Positions 1-10,064 of a stretch of DNA of 64,000 bases are shown here, in pieces. This DNA is from Arthrobacter alpinus (GTDB taxonomy: Bacteria > Actinomycetota > Actinomycetes > Actinomycetales > Micrococcaceae). The stretch lies in the NCBI RefSeq assembly GCF_900105965.1, contig NZ_FNTV01000001.1:744001-808000 (forward strand), in the 5' to 3' direction. How positions within the stretch are numbered: position 1 is the first letter of the stretch; the number at the start of each line of letters is the position of its first letter. The position numbers and the translations under genes were made by a program. The notes under the pieces are model-generated. The model was not told the DNA's origin. It did no database searches and saw only the letters and a program-made list of their open reading frames with translations.

Positions 1-1329
1 GACACCAAGCGTGAAAACGCTGATGAGAAGGTTCGCATCAAGACCCTCTCCTTGGGTGTTGTGGTTCCGGACATCACCTTTGAGCTGGCCAAGCGCGATG
101 AGGACATGTACCTGTTCTCCCCGTACGACGTCGAAAAGGTTTACGGCATGCCGTTCTCCGACATCTCGGTCACCGAGAAGTACTACGAGATGGTTGACGA
201 CGCCCGCATCAAGAAGACCAAGATCAAGGCCCGCGAGTTCTTCCAAACGCTCGCCGAGATCCAGTTCGAGTCCGGCTACCCGTACATCATGTTTGAAGAC
301 ACGGTGAACCGCGCCAACCCGATCGACGGCAAGATCATCATGTCCAACCTGTGCTCCGAAATCCTCCAGGTTTCTGCGCCCACCACGTACAACGATGACC
401 TCTCCTACGCTGAGACCGGCAAGGACATCTCCTGCAACCTTGGCTCATTGAACATTGCCAAGGCCATGGATTCGCCCAACTTCGGCAGCACCATTGAGAC
501 CGCGATCCGTACGTTGACTGCTGTCTCTGACATGTCAAACATCACCAGCGTGCCGTCCATCGCCAAGGGCAACGACCAGTCGCACGCCATTGGCCTGGGC
601 CAGATGAACCTGCACGGCTACCTTGCCCGTGAGCGCGTCCACTACGGCTCCGAAGAGGGTCTGGACTTCACAAACATTTACTTCTACTCGGTTGTGTACC
701 ACTGCATCCGGGCCTCGAACCTGTTGGCCATTGAAACCGGCAGCAAGTTCGCCGGCTTTGAGAAGTCCACCTATGCCAGCGGCGAGTTCTTTGACAAGTA
801 CACCGACGGCGAATGGGTTCCGCAGACCGCCAAGGTTGTTGAAATGTTTGACGGCATCCACATTCCCACCCAGGAAGACTGGCGGGAGCTGAAGGCTTCA
901 GTCATGGAGCACGGCATCTACAACCAGAACCTGCAGGCCGTCCCGCCCACAGGCTCCATCAGCTACATCAACAACTCCACGTCCTCGATCCACCCGGTCG
1001 CCTCGAAGATTGAAATTCGCAAGGAAGGCAAGCTGGGCCGCGTGTACTACCCGGCTCCGTACCTGACCAACGACAACCTCGAGTACTACCAGGACGCGTA
1101 CGAGCTTGGTTTTGAAAAGGTCATCGACACCTATGCTGCCGCCACGCAGCACGTGGACCAGGGCTTGTCCCTGACGTTGTTCTTCAAGGACACCGCCACA
1201 ACGCGTGACATCAACAAGGCCCAGATCTATGCCTGGAAGAAGGGCATCAAGACCATTTACTACATCCGTCTCCGCCAGCTCGCGCTGGAAGGGACCGAGG
1301 TAGAGGGCTGCGTCAGCTGCATGCTATAG
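1..1329 (+). CDS. nrdE: Class Ib ribonucleoside-diphosphate reductase alpha subunit (NrdE), 3' part
   Basis: This is the C-terminal 442 residues of the large subunit that reduces ribonucleoside diphosphates to deoxyribonucleotides in the cytoplasm with NrdF. The gene enters from the left edge already in frame; since NrdE is usually about 710-720 residues, roughly 270 N-terminal residues lie outside the window. Visible active-site features are the N-x-C-x-E cluster in SNLCSEI, the half-cystine in ISCNLGSLN, the [15 protein letters not shown] loop, and the C-terminal redox pair in CVSCML that is recharged by NrdH/thioredoxin. The next gene is nrdF, separated by a strong hairpin. Class Ib is assigned from the short C-terminus and the NrdF partner. 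I am sure of the identity. Confidence 0.97.
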   Translation, partial: DTKRENADEKVRIKTLSLGVVVPDITFELAKRDEDMYLFSPYDVEKVYGMPFSDISVTEKYYEMVDDARIKKTKIKAREFFQTLAEIQFESGYPYIMFEDTVNRANPIDGKIIMSNLCSEILQVSAPTTYNDDLSYAETGKDISCNLGSLNIAKAMDSPNFGSTIETAIRTLTAVSDMSNITSVPSIAKGNDQSHAIGLGQMNLHGYLARERVHYGSEEGLDFTNIYFYSVVYHCIRASNLLAIETGSKFAGFEKSTYASGEFFDKYTDGEWVPQTAKVVEMFDGIHIPTQEDWRELKASVMEHGIYNQNLQAVPPTGSISYINNSTSSIHPVASKIEIRKEGKLGRVYYPAPYLTNDNLEYYQDAYELGFEKVIDTYAAATQHVDQGLSLTLFFKDTATTRDINKAQIYAWKKGIKTIYYIRLRQLALEGTEVEGCVSCML

Positions 1330-2418
<1,089 letters not shown>

Positions 2419-2441
2419 CTCCTCGTCCTGCCAGCGATATC

Positions 2442-2488
2442 ACTGAGCGCAAGCTGACCCCTCGGGATTGGCTTGCGTTCAGTCTCTT
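2442..2488 (+). terminator. Probable nrdF terminator
   Basis: A 13-bp stem with one G-U pair (arms 2442-2454 and 2471-2483) and a 16-nt loop, followed by CTCTT, lies 24 bp after the nrdF stop. The U-tract is short, so strength is uncertain. Confidence 0.55.
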
Positions 2489-2633
2489 AAGCGATGAAGG
2501 CGCCGGAGGTGTGGCGGACGGCGCGAGTTTGACCATATGATGGACAAACTCGTGTGGAAGGGTATCTCTTCGCTTATGCTGATGTTTCAACAGAACAGCA
2601 TCAAGCTGTCGCAAGGATTGGGGAGCACGAATC

Positions 2634-3098
2634 ATGAGCGTGACAAATCAGCTGGGGAAACCAACGGGAGCATTCATAGGCGCTTCCTGGATTGCTTTGG
2701 GGCTGGGAATGGGCGTCTACTTCGTGGGCCTCTGGAACGCCAAAATGGAGCTCAATGAGAAGGGCTTCTATCTCACCGTGTTTCTGTTTGGGCTCTTCGC
2801 GGCAGTGTCACTCCAGAAGGCAGTGCGTGACAGGGCAGAAGACATCCCCGTGACACCCATCTATGTGGGTATCGCCTGGTTTGCCTTGCTGGCCTCACTC
2901 TTGCTCTTGGCGACAGGCCTCTGGAACGCTGACTTGTTGTTGTCGGAGAAGGGCTTCTATGGCATCGGGTTTGCCATGAGCTTGTTCGCGGGTGTGGCGG
3001 TGCAGAAGAACATCAGGGACCTTGCTTCGTATAGGGCTCTCTACCCTGAGTCGCACGTGCGGCCGAGGCCGGAATTTCTGGACAAGTCGGAATTCTAG
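2634..3098 (+). CDS. YiaA/YiaB-family inner membrane protein
   Basis: This 154-residue integral membrane protein consists of two copies of the YiaA/B two-helix unit. Each half has a pair of hydrophobic helices (about residues 12-32 and 42-62, then 79-100 and 108-126) joined by a GLWNA(K/D)..L.EKGFY motif, and each ends with a V(Q)K..RD-like segment. The internal duplication is plain in the sequence. The biochemical role of this family is unknown. It stands alone, with a NUDIX gene 26 bp downstream in the same direction. Start is the ATG after GGGGAGCACGAATC. Confidence 0.8.
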   Translation: MSVTNQLGKPTGAFIGASWIALGLGMGVYFVGLWNAKMELNEKGFYLTVFLFGLFAAVSLQKAVRDRAEDIPVTPIYVGIAWFALLASLLLLATGLWNADLLLSEKGFYGIGFAMSLFAGVAVQKNIRDLASYRALYPESHVRPRPEFLDKSEF

Positions 3099-3124
3099 GC
3101 AGCAGGAGTTGCGCAGTTGGTACT

Positions 3125-3685
3125 GTGAAGTCCATGAATGAGCGCACCACCCACAAAGAGCAGAGAGCCGCGGCAGCCCGTTTTATCCGGGAGGCCGCGG
3201 CTGTTGTGCGCCCAGGCCATCTGGGAAGCAACCGGGATCCTGGCGACGCCTGGGTTGAGGGGGAGGCAGGCAAGTTCTGGGGCCGCTTCGGCTCGGCCGG
3301 TCTCCTCGTGTTCGACGCCGGACGTGGAGTCCTGCTGCAGCACCGAGCCATCTGGTCCCACCACGGCGGCACGTGGGGCCTTCCCGGGGGAGCACTCCAC
3401 GCTGGTGAGGCCGCCGTCGACGGCGCATTGCGGGAAGCGTGGGAAGAAGCTGGCGTGCCGCGCGAAAACATGGAGCTGCTGTTCACCTCGGTCTACGACG
3501 TGGGCTACTGGAGTTACACCACAGTGGTGGTGTCCGCCGTCGAACCCTTTGAAGCTGTCATCAGCGACCCCGAAAGCCTGGCACTGGAGTGGGTGCCGCT
3601 GGATGAGGTCGCTGAGCTGCCACTGCACCCGGGCTTCAAGGCGGCGTGGCCGGAGCTGCGCGGGCGGCTCGAAGGTAGTAACTAA
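3125..3685 (+). CDS. NUDIX hydrolase
   Basis: This 186-residue protein has a complete Nudix box at residues about 88-110 (G-x5-E-x7-REAWEEAG), which binds divalent metal and hydrolyses a nucleoside diphosphate linked to another moiety. Substrate cannot be told from sequence. The protein carries about 50 extra N-terminal residues before the Nudix fold. A GTG at 3125 is taken as start because CAGGAG sits 16 nt upstream; an ATG at 3134 is the alternative and changes only three residues. It converges on the acyl-CoA synthetase gene across an inverted repeat. Confidence 0.85.
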   Translation: MKSMNERTTHKEQRAAAARFIREAAAVVRPGHLGSNRDPGDAWVEGEAGKFWGRFGSAGLLVFDAGRGVLLQHRAIWSHHGGTWGLPGGALHAGEAAVDGALREAWEEAGVPRENMELLFTSVYDVGYWSYTTVVVSAVEPFEAVISDPESLALEWVPLDEVAELPLHPGFKAAWPELRGRLEGSN

Positions 3686-3701
3686 CGGCAACCGCGCGTG
3701 G

Positions 3702-3763
3702 CGGCGTGCCAAACTGGCCACGGCCCATGAAATTTCATGCGCCCTCGCAAGTTTGGCACGCCG
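3702..3763. terminator. Inverted repeat between convergent genes
   Basis: A perfect 14-bp inverted repeat (3702-3715 and 3750-3763) encloses 34 nt that contain a second palindrome, CATGAAATTTCATG. It lies between the NUDIX gene (+) and the acyl-CoA synthetase gene (-). It probably ends transcription from both sides, although no U-tract follows. Confidence 0.5.
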
Positions 3764-3790
3764 TCGGCGAGAAGCCGGCAGGCTCGGTCG

Positions 3791-5419
3791 CTAGAGCCCC
3801 AGCAGCTCCACAGTGGTTGCCCGCATGTCCATCTTGCGCACCTTGCCGGTGACAGTCATGGGGAAGTCGTCCACAACGAGCACGTAGCGCGGGATCTTGT
3901 GCCGGGACAGGTGGCCCTCGCAATAGGCTGCCACGGCAGCCTGATCCAGCGGCTCGACACCCGGCTTCATCATGATCCAGGCACACAACTCCTCACCGTA
4001 GCGCTCGTCAGGAACGCCGATGACCTGCACGTCGGCAATATCCGGGTGCTGGTACAGGAACTCCTCGATCTCGCGCGGGTACAGGTTCTCCCCGCCCCGA
4101 ATTACCATGTCCTTGATGCGGCCCACGATGTTCACGTAACCGTCGCTAAACATGACAGCCAGGTCCCCGGTATGCATCCAGCGCTCGGCATCAATGGCGT
4201 CGGCAGTCTTCTCCGGATCATTCCAGTACCCCAACATGACCGAGTAGCCGCGTGTGCATAACTCGCCCGGCTCCCCGCGCGGCACGGTGTCACCCGTAGC
4301 GGGATCCACAATCTTGACCTCTAGGTGGGGGTGAACCCGGCCCACGGTTTCGGTCCGGTGTGCCACGTCGTCATCCATCTGGGTCTGCATCGACACCGGC
4401 GAGGTCTCCGTCATGCCGTAAGCAATCGAAACGCCCTGCATGTGCATTTGGGTCATGCAGCGCTTCATGACCTCAACGGGGCAGGGTGAGCCCGCCATGA
4501 TCCCGGTGCGCAGGCTGGACAAATCGTAGTCGCCAAAGTCGGGCAGATTCTGCTCGGCAATGAACATGGTGGGAACGCCGTACAGCGCCGTGCAACGTTC
4601 CTCCTGGACGGCGCGCAACGTGGCGGCGGCATCGAAGGAAGGCGCGGGGATGACGAGGGCGGCACCATGAGTTGTGGCGCCCAAATTTCCCATGACCATG
4701 CCGAAGCAATGATAGAACGGGACCGGTACGCACAATCTGTCCTGTTCCGTGAAGCCGATCGTCTCCGTGACAAAGTAGCCGTTGTTCAGGATGTTGCGGT
4801 GGCTGAGCGTGGCACCCTTGGGGTAGCCGGTGGTGCCCGAGGTGTACTGGATGTTGATGGGATCATTGGGATCCAGCGCGGCCATGGCCAGTTCGACGGC
4901 GTTGGCTGGCAATGCTTCGCCGCCCGCCACGAGCTCGTCCCAGGATGACGTGCCGATGTAGCTGGCCGCCGTCAGGGCCGGGCATTCGGGCCGGATTTGC
5001 TTGATCATCCCTCGGTAGTCCGAGCCCTTGAATTCTTCAAGCGCCACCAGCAATGACATGCCAGATTGCTGCGCCGCATACCTGAGCTCGTGCACCCGGT
5101 AGGACGGGTTGACGTTGACAAGGATGGCGCCAATCTTGGCCGTCGCGTACTGCAGCAGCACCCACTCCGGCACGTTGGGCGCCCAAATGCCCACCCGATC
5201 TCCCTTGGCAATCCCGGCGGCGAGAAGCCCGCGGGCCAGGGCATCGACGTCGTGGTTTAGCTGAGTGTAGGTCCAGCGACGGCCGGACGGCATGTCGACA
5301 AGGGCATCCGAGTCCGGGAACCGGGCAACTGTCATCTGGAAATTGGCGCCAATGGTGGAGTCCAAAAGCTGTGTTGTGGATGTGCCGGACGCGTAGGAAG
5401 CATGAACATCGGTGGTCAT
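3791..5419 (-). CDS. AMP-binding fatty acyl-CoA synthetase
   Basis: This 542-residue adenylate-forming enzyme should activate a carboxylic acid, probably a fatty acid, as acyl-AMP and then acyl-CoA. The signature loop [11 protein letters not shown] is near residue 190, followed by the YGMTETSP motif, MHTGDL, the [18 protein letters not shown] hinge, and TVTGKVRK containing the catalytic lysine near the C-terminus. Length and motif order match FadD-like medium-chain acyl-CoA ligases; exact substrate is not visible. It is monocistronic, divergent from the VTT membrane protein. A dyad (AGTTA-8-TAACT, 5443-5460) lies 24 bp upstream and could be a TetR-type operator. Confidence 0.88.
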   Translation of the reverse strand: MTTDVHASYASGTSTTQLLDSTIGANFQMTVARFPDSDALVDMPSGRRWTYTQLNHDVDALARGLLAAGIAKGDRVGIWAPNVPEWVLLQYATAKIGAILVNVNPSYRVHELRYAAQQSGMSLLVALEEFKGSDYRGMIKQIRPECPALTAASYIGTSSWDELVAGGEALPANAVELAMAALDPNDPINIQYTSGTTGYPKGATLSHRNILNNGYFVTETIGFTEQDRLCVPVPFYHCFGMVMGNLGATTHGAALVIPAPSFDAAATLRAVQEERCTALYGVPTMFIAEQNLPDFGDYDLSSLRTGIMAGSPCPVEVMKRCMTQMHMQGVSIAYGMTETSPVSMQTQMDDDVAHRTETVGRVHPHLEVKIVDPATGDTVPRGEPGELCTRGYSVMLGYWNDPEKTADAIDAERWMHTGDLAVMFSDGYVNIVGRIKDMVIRGGENLYPREIEEFLYQHPDIADVQVIGVPDERYGEELCAWIMMKPGVEPLDQAAVAAYCEGHLSRHKIPRYVLVVDDFPMTVTGKVRKMDMRATTVELLGL

Positions 5420-5442
5420 GTGCCGATGCTAGTACGCAAATC

Positions 5443-5460
5443 AGTTAATAGGAGCTAACT
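5443..5460. promoter_or_regulatory. Possible operator dyad upstream of acyl-CoA synthetase
   Basis: AGTTA and TAACT are separated by 8 nt in the divergent intergenic region, 24 bp before the synthetase start. FadR/TetR-type regulators bind dyads of this size near such genes, but five-base arms occur by chance, so this is tentative. Confidence 0.25.
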
Positions 5461-5621
5461 CACACCAAAAAGTTTGGGAGTGTCTTTCGGGCGTTTTTGT
5501 CCGGCGGTCATCCCGGGGAAATTAGGGTTACCTCGCTTCCTTCGATACGATAAGAACTGGCAAATAGACTATGAAACTCTTGCCATATTATTGTCTTTCC
5601 TCTGGGGGTAGCCCGCACATC

Positions 5622-6161
5622 ATGGACGCCATTGTCTCGCTACCCTTCGTCTGGGCCTTCCTGATCTTGTTCGTGATCGTCATGCTGCGCTCCAACGCCA
5701 CCTACTGGGCCGGGCGCGGACTGTCCGCCGGTGGACGAAAGACCAAGCTGCAGAAGCACCTGGACTCTCCGGCCTTCCAGCGTGCAGAGAAGATTATTGC
5801 CCGCTGGGGCGCGCCGGCCGTCAGTGTGAGCTTCTTGACCATTGGTGTGCAAACCGCCGTCAATATGGCGGCAGGCCTGGGCCGGATGCCACTTCGACGC
5901 TACATTCCGGCGACCGTTGTGGGTTCCATTGCGTGGGCCTGCATTTATGCCACCATTGGGCTGGCCGCTTTCGACGCCGCCCTTGCCGCCGCAGCGGGAT
6001 CGCCCTGGGCGTTGATTGCGCTGGTCCTGGTGATCATCGCGGTCATCGTGGGAGTCCGCCGATTGCGCGCCTCACGCAATCGCAAACTCGATCAGCAGGC
6101 GATGGCGGGTAGCTCCGCGCCCGGCCAGGATCCTGTCGTGAAGGCCACCCCAGCGCGTTGA
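5622..6161 (+). CDS. VTT/DedA-like membrane protein
   Basis: This membrane protein of about 179 residues has an N-terminal helix (LPFVWAFLILFVIVML), the conserved central segment typical of VTT (SNARE-associated/DedA) proteins (RWGAPAVSVSFLTIGVQ followed by a G-R-MPLRRY stretch), and two C-terminal helices. DedA proteins are thought to be lipid scramblases or flippases that recycle lipid carriers. The start at ATG 5622 is chosen because it begins right at the first membrane helix and has GGGGG 15 nt upstream; an in-frame ATG at 5571 would add 17 residues that look unlike a signal. It is shorter than many DedA proteins. No operon partner. Confidence 0.7.
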   Translation: MDAIVSLPFVWAFLILFVIVMLRSNATYWAGRGLSAGGRKTKLQKHLDSPAFQRAEKIIARWGAPAVSVSFLTIGVQTAVNMAAGLGRMPLRRYIPATVVGSIAWACIYATIGLAAFDAALAAAAGSPWALIALVLVIIAVIVGVRRLRASRNRKLDQQAMAGSSAPGQDPVVKATPAR

Positions 6162-6225
6162 AGCGTGTTTGTGGCGGTGAACTGCGTTTGCTGCTCGGGG
6201 CATCGCTGACGGTAAAGTCGTAGCC

Positions 6226-7065
6226 ATGCCGGAGACCACAACACGCGCAGCCGCCAATGACGTCGCTGCCGAAATCCCAAGTTCGTACTACCTTCATCTC
6301 GGTGAGAACCGCTACGAATCGACCATTCATTCCCAGGGTGCCTGGAATGATCACGAACAGCACATGGCTCCCGTAACGGGCATTATGATCCATGCCCTGG
6401 AACAGTATCAGCCACGCGCCGACATGCGCCTCGCCCGGTTCAGCTTCGATATTCTGGGGCTCATTCCCGCCGGCGAATTCACGATTGAAACCATGATGCT
6501 CCGTCCCGGACGCACCATCGAACTATTGCAAGCCGAACTCATCGCCGATGGGCGCGTGGCCGTCCGAGCCACCGCCTGGCGCCTGCAAAAAGGCGACACC
6601 GCCGCCGTCGAGGCTTACGAGGACGAACCCATGGGGAGCCTTGCTGCTGCGGTTCCTTGGGATGGGATGTCCATGTGGCCTGGAGGCTTCATCAGAAGCA
6701 TCGAGGCTCGCATCAACCCTGGGCACCGCCCCGGACGCGGCCGGGCATGGCTGCGCAGCCCCTACACAATGCTCGACGGCGGGGCGCCCACCTCCGCTTT
6801 GGTGAGACTGCTGGGGCTTGCAGATAGTGCGAATGGTATTTCAGCCCGCGTGGAACCCATGCCAGGTGGCTGGATGTTCCCCAACGTTGACCTCTCGATC
6901 CATATTTACCGGGAGCCTGACGGGGAATGGCTGGGACTGGATACCCATGTGACCATGTCCGGGGATGGCGTGGGCCTGACCTCAACCGTGTTGAACGATC
7001 ACAAGGGGCCCTTCGCACGGTCGGAACAGATCTTGACGATCCGTCCGATTCCGGCTGCCCGATGA
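6226..7065 (+). CDS. Thioesterase family protein (double hotdog)
   Basis: The 279-residue protein resembles TesB-like acyl-CoA thioesterases, with two hotdog units of about 130 residues each. The N-terminal unit contains NDHEQHMAPVTGIMIHALEQ and FSFDILGLIPAGEF-TIET; the C-terminal unit contains the RGRAWLRSP segment and ends around WLGLDTHVTM. It probably hydrolyses or binds an acyl thioester; the substrate is unknown. The stop overlaps the ATG of the lipoate-ligase-like gene (ATGA at 7062-7065), so the two are translationally coupled, which suggests a shared role in acyl or lipoyl metabolism. Confidence 0.75.
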   Translation: MPETTTRAAANDVAAEIPSSYYLHLGENRYESTIHSQGAWNDHEQHMAPVTGIMIHALEQYQPRADMRLARFSFDILGLIPAGEFTIETMMLRPGRTIELLQAELIADGRVAVRATAWRLQKGDTAAVEAYEDEPMGSLAAAVPWDGMSMWPGGFIRSIEARINPGHRPGRGRAWLRSPYTMLDGGAPTSALVRLLGLADSANGISARVEPMPGGWMFPNVDLSIHIYREPDGEWLGLDTHVTMSGDGVGLTSTVLNDHKGPFARSEQILTIRPIPAAR

Positions 7066-7799
7066 GCGTGGAAATCGCGCCACTGATCCGGGTCCACAAG
7101 CAGCTGGTGAATCAAGGTGCCGAAGCCGATCTGAACCATGCCCTGGAGCTCCTGAACCAGGTCAAAACCGGGAACCAGGACGCTTTACTGCGCTTCTACC
7201 GTCCCGAACCCACCGTGGCGTTTGGCCAGCGTGACACCCGGTTGGCCGGGTTCGCGGCCGCCGAACAAGCCTCACGCGACAACGGTTATGTGCCGGCCGT
7301 TCGGCGGGCTGGTGGCAGGGCTGCCGCCTATCATCGAGGCACCCTGGTGGTTGATCACATCCAGCCTGCCGAAGATGCCATAGCAGGAGCCAAGGAGCGG
7401 TTTGGCTTCTTCGGCGAGCTGTTCGCTGACGCGCTCAGCTCGCTGGGTATGGACGCCGGTGTAGGGGAGATCCCGGGAGAATACTGCCCGGGCGAATTCA
7501 GTGTCTTTGGCCGCGGGGGCCATGCGAGTTCAAGCGTTCCGGACGGAGCCCGCATCAAGCTCATCGGCACGGCCCAACGTGTGGTTTCTGGGGCGTGGCT
7601 GTTCAGCTCGGTGATCGTCGTGGAAAATTCCGCGCCGATCCGTAGGGTTCTCACGGACACGTATGCGGCCCTGGGCCTGGAGTGGGATCCGCGCACGGCC
7701 GGTGCCGCCGAGGACCTGGTCCCCGGCGTCACAGTCGATGCAGTTGAGGCCGCCGTGCTTGCCGCTTATGCCCGGCACACCGAGCTGGTGCACTCTTAG
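7062..7799 (+). CDS. Lipoate-protein ligase A family protein
   Basis: This 245-residue protein belongs to the BPL/LplA/LipB fold. It has the R-R-A-GGRAAYH loop that holds the lipoyl-AMP and the I-K-LIGTAQR segment with the catalytic lysine. It should transfer lipoate or octanoate to lipoyl domains, or act as an octanoyltransferase. It has no C-terminal LplA accessory domain. The start is the ATG overlapping the thioesterase stop; longer in-frame extensions run entirely inside the thioesterase and are rejected. Which acyl group it uses cannot be told. Confidence 0.75.
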   Translation: MSVEIAPLIRVHKQLVNQGAEADLNHALELLNQVKTGNQDALLRFYRPEPTVAFGQRDTRLAGFAAAEQASRDNGYVPAVRRAGGRAAAYHRGTLVVDHIQPAEDAIAGAKERFGFFGELFADALSSLGMDAGVGEIPGEYCPGEFSVFGRGGHASSSVPDGARIKLIGTAQRVVSGAWLFSSVIVVENSAPIRRVLTDTYAALGLEWDPRTAGAAEDLVPGVTVDAVEAAVLAAYARHTELVHS

Positions 7800-7809
7800 C
7801 TGCTCCTAC

Positions 7810-7877
7810 TCTCATCGACCCGTCAGATAACGCCGCTATGAAGATTCAAAGGGGCCTTATCTGACGGGTCGATGAGA
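7810..7877. terminator. Long perfect inverted repeat between convergent genes
   Basis: A perfect 21-bp inverted repeat (7810-7830 and 7857-7877) with a 26-nt loop lies between the lipoate-ligase-like gene (+) and the MBL hydrolase (-). It is probably a bidirectional terminator, though it has no U-tract and the arms are longer than usual. Confidence 0.55.
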
Positions 7878-7890
7878 AGGAGGCGGTGCT

Positions 7891-8511
7891 TTATTGCTGC
7901 GCGGCGGCAATCCCGGGAGCCTCGGCCCCGATGGTGGTTGCATCCCCGTGGCCGGTGTTCACCACGGTTTCGGCCGGCAGGGTCAGCAACCGCGCCGTGA
8001 TGGAGGCGAGGATCGTGGGGAAGTCGCTGTATGAGCGGCCCGTGGCCCCGGGGCCGCCGTTGAACAGGGTGTCGCCGGTGAACACCGTGCCCAGGTCCGG
8101 GGCATGGAAGCACGTTGATCCGGGGGAGTGGCCGGGCGTGTGCATGGCCGTCAGGGTAGTGCCTGCAACCTTAAAGACGTCACCGTCAGCGATGGCAGCG
8201 TCCGGTGTGGTGCCGGGAAAAATGTCTTCCCACAGCATTTGGTCCGCCGAGTTCATCAGAACAGGTGCGTTGACTAGACCGGCAAAGTCCCGGGCGTAGC
8301 GGATGTGGTCGTCATGTCCGTGCGTCAGCAGGACCGCCTTCACAGCCCGTTCCCCCACAGCCTCCTTGATGGCGGCCGAGTTGTGGGCCGGGTCGATCAC
8401 ATAAACCTCGGAGTCATCGCCCACGATCCACACGTTGTTGTCCACATCCCAGGTGCCTCCGTCGAGCGAAAACGTGCCCGAGGTGATGAGCCGTTCAATG
8501 CGTGCGCTCAT
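7891..8511 (-). CDS. MBL-fold metallo-hydrolase coupled to mscR
   Basis: This 206-residue metallo-beta-lactamase-fold hydrolase has all the metal ligands of a glyoxalase II-like enzyme: H-G-H-D-D-H in LTHGHDDHI, the His of HTPGHSPGS, the Asp of FTGDTLF and the His of NTGHGDAT. Its ATG overlaps the stop of mscR (8508-8511), so it is co-translated with the mycothiol-dependent formaldehyde dehydrogenase. In M. tuberculosis the homologue of mscR (Rv2259) is also followed by a conserved gene (Rv2260). From this I infer it hydrolyses S-formylmycothiol or a related mycothiol thioester. That function is inference, not shown. Confidence 0.85.
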   Translation of the reverse strand: MSARIERLITSGTFSLDGGTWDVDNNVWIVGDDSEVYVIDPAHNSAAIKEAVGERAVKAVLLTHGHDDHIRYARDFAGLVNAPVLMNSADQMLWEDIFPGTTPDAAIADGDVFKVAGTTLTAMHTPGHSPGSTCFHAPDLGTVFTGDTLFNGGPGATGRSYSDFPTILASITARLLTLPAETVVNTGHGDATTIGAEAPGIAAAQQ

Positions 8512-9596
8512 GCGAACTCCACCACCGACCGCAGCACGGAACCCTCGCCCATCTTGGCGAAGGCGGCCTCGATGTCGTTGATCGTGATGCGTTCGCTGAC
8601 AAACGCGTCCAGATCCAGCTTGCCCTGCTTGTACAGCTCCACCAGCATGGGGAAGTCGCGGGACGGCAGGCAGTCGCCGTACCAGGACGACTTCAGTGAG
8701 CCGCCACGACCAAACACGTCCAACAGCGGCAGCTCCAACATCATCTCGGGAGTTGGTACGCCCACCAGAACCACGGTGCCGGCCAAGTCGCGGGCGTAGA
8801 AGGCCTGCTTGTATGTTTCGGGACGTCCGACGGCGTCAATCACCACATCTGCCCCGAAGCCTCCCGTGAGATCTTGGATAGCGACGACGGCATCAGCGGA
8901 GGAGGAGTCCACCGTGTGGGTGGCTCCGAGCGCCAGTGCAGCCACGAGCTTCTTGGGGTCGCGGTCCACGGCGATGATGGTGGTGGCGCCAGCCAAGGCT
9001 GCACCGGCGATGGCGGCCGAGCCTACGCCGCCGCAGCCGATGACGGCCACGGAATCGCCACGCTTCACGCCACCGGTGTTGATGGCGGCCCCGATGCCAG
9101 CCATGACGCCGCAGCCCAACAAGCCCACGGCCGCCGGATCTACGTCCGGATCAACCTTGGTGCACTGGCCTGCGGCCACCAAGGTCTTTTCAATGAACGC
9201 GCCAATGCCCAGGGCGGGGGAGAGCTCCGTGCCGTCCTCGAGGGTCATCTTCTGCGTGGCGTTGGCGGTGTTAAAGCAGTACTGGGCCTGGCCCTTGTTA
9301 CAAGCACGGCAGTTGCCGCAAACGGCACGCCAGTTCAGGATGACCCGGTCGCCGGGGGCAACATTGGTGACACCGGCACCCACGGCGCTGACCACACCGG
9401 TGGCCTCGTGGCCCAACAAGAACGGGAAATCATCGCTAATCCCACCCTGCTTGTAGTGCAGGTCCGTGTGGCACACGCCGCTGGACAGGATGTCCACCAG
9501 AGCCTCACCCGGACCCGGATCCGGGACCAGAATCGTCTCGAGTGTGACGGGGGCGTCCTTGCTGAGCACAACTGCGCCCTTGACCTTGTGAACCAT
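8508..9596 (-). CDS. mscR: S-(hydroxymethyl)mycothiol dehydrogenase (MscR)
   Basis: This 362-residue zinc alcohol dehydrogenase of class III type oxidises the formaldehyde-mycothiol adduct with NAD. Seen are the catalytic-zinc residues in CHTD and GHEATG, four structural-zinc cysteines in [15 protein letters not shown], and the Rossmann loop [13 protein letters not shown]. Family members also act as S-nitrosomycothiol reductase. The neighbours support mycothiol rather than glutathione use: a coupled MBL hydrolase downstream and a CGYC mycoredoxin upstream. A ribosome site AAGGAGCATTCTTC lies before the ATG at 9596. Confidence 0.9.
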   Translation of the reverse strand: MVHKVKGAVVLSKDAPVTLETILVPDPGPGEALVDILSSGVCHTDLHYKQGGISDDFPFLLGHEATGVVSAVGAGVTNVAPGDRVILNWRAVCGNCRACNKGQAQYCFNTANATQKMTLEDGTELSPALGIGAFIEKTLVAAGQCTKVDPDVDPAAVGLLGCGVMAGIGAAINTGGVKRGDSVAVIGCGGVGSAAIAGAALAGATTIIAVDRDPKKLVAALALGATHTVDSSSADAVVAIQDLTGGFGADVVIDAVGRPETYKQAFYARDLAGTVVLVGVPTPEMMLELPLLDVFGRGGSLKSSWYGDCLPSRDFPMLVELYKQGKLDLDAFVSERITINDIEAAFAKMGEGSVLRSVVEFA

Positions 9597-9708
9597 GAAG
9601 AATGCTCCTTAGCAGCCGTGTTCCATGACGGAACAACAAATGGGGTTGCTGACAGGGTACACGGCCTGCATGGCTTAACTGGCAGGCCCGTCCAGGCTGC
9701 GGCGGTAG

Positions 9709-9966
9709 TTAGACGCCGAGCTTGAGCTGCACGTCCTTGAGCGACGGATTGGTTGCTGCCGAACCGTCCGGGAAGAGCACCGTGGGGACGGTCTGGTTGC
9801 CGCCGTTGAGGCTTTCAACCAGTTCAGCCGTTCCGGCAACGTCCTCGATGTTGATCTCGGTGTAGCCAATTCCTGAGGCATCCAGCTGCTTCTTCAGGCG
9901 CTTGCAGTAGCCACACCAAGTGGTGGAGAACATGGTGATGGTGCCGGCGTCAGGGGTGAAGTTCAC
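9709..9966 (-). CDS. Mycoredoxin (glutaredoxin-like)
   Basis: The 85-residue thioredoxin-fold protein has a CGYC active site near residues 18-21 and the TVPTVLF cis-proline motif, the pattern of actinobacterial mycoredoxin-1, which reduces protein-mycothiol mixed disulphides. It starts at ATG 9966 with AAGGAGC upstream. It is 112 bp from mscR on the same strand and may share its regulation. An NrdH-type redoxin is the alternative, but NrdH usually has CVQC or CMQC. Confidence 0.88.
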   Translation of the reverse strand: MNFTPDAGTITMFSTTWCGYCKRLKKQLDASGIGYTEINIEDVAGTAELVESLNGGNQTVPTVLFPDGSAATNPSLKDVQLKLGV

Positions 9967-10064
9967 GAAAAGTGCTCCTTGGGAGAAAAGAATTTGTTCT
10001 TGCTACAAGAGACAACGCTACCGGGCCGGATACATATTCCTCATTTTGTGCCACGATGGACTGC

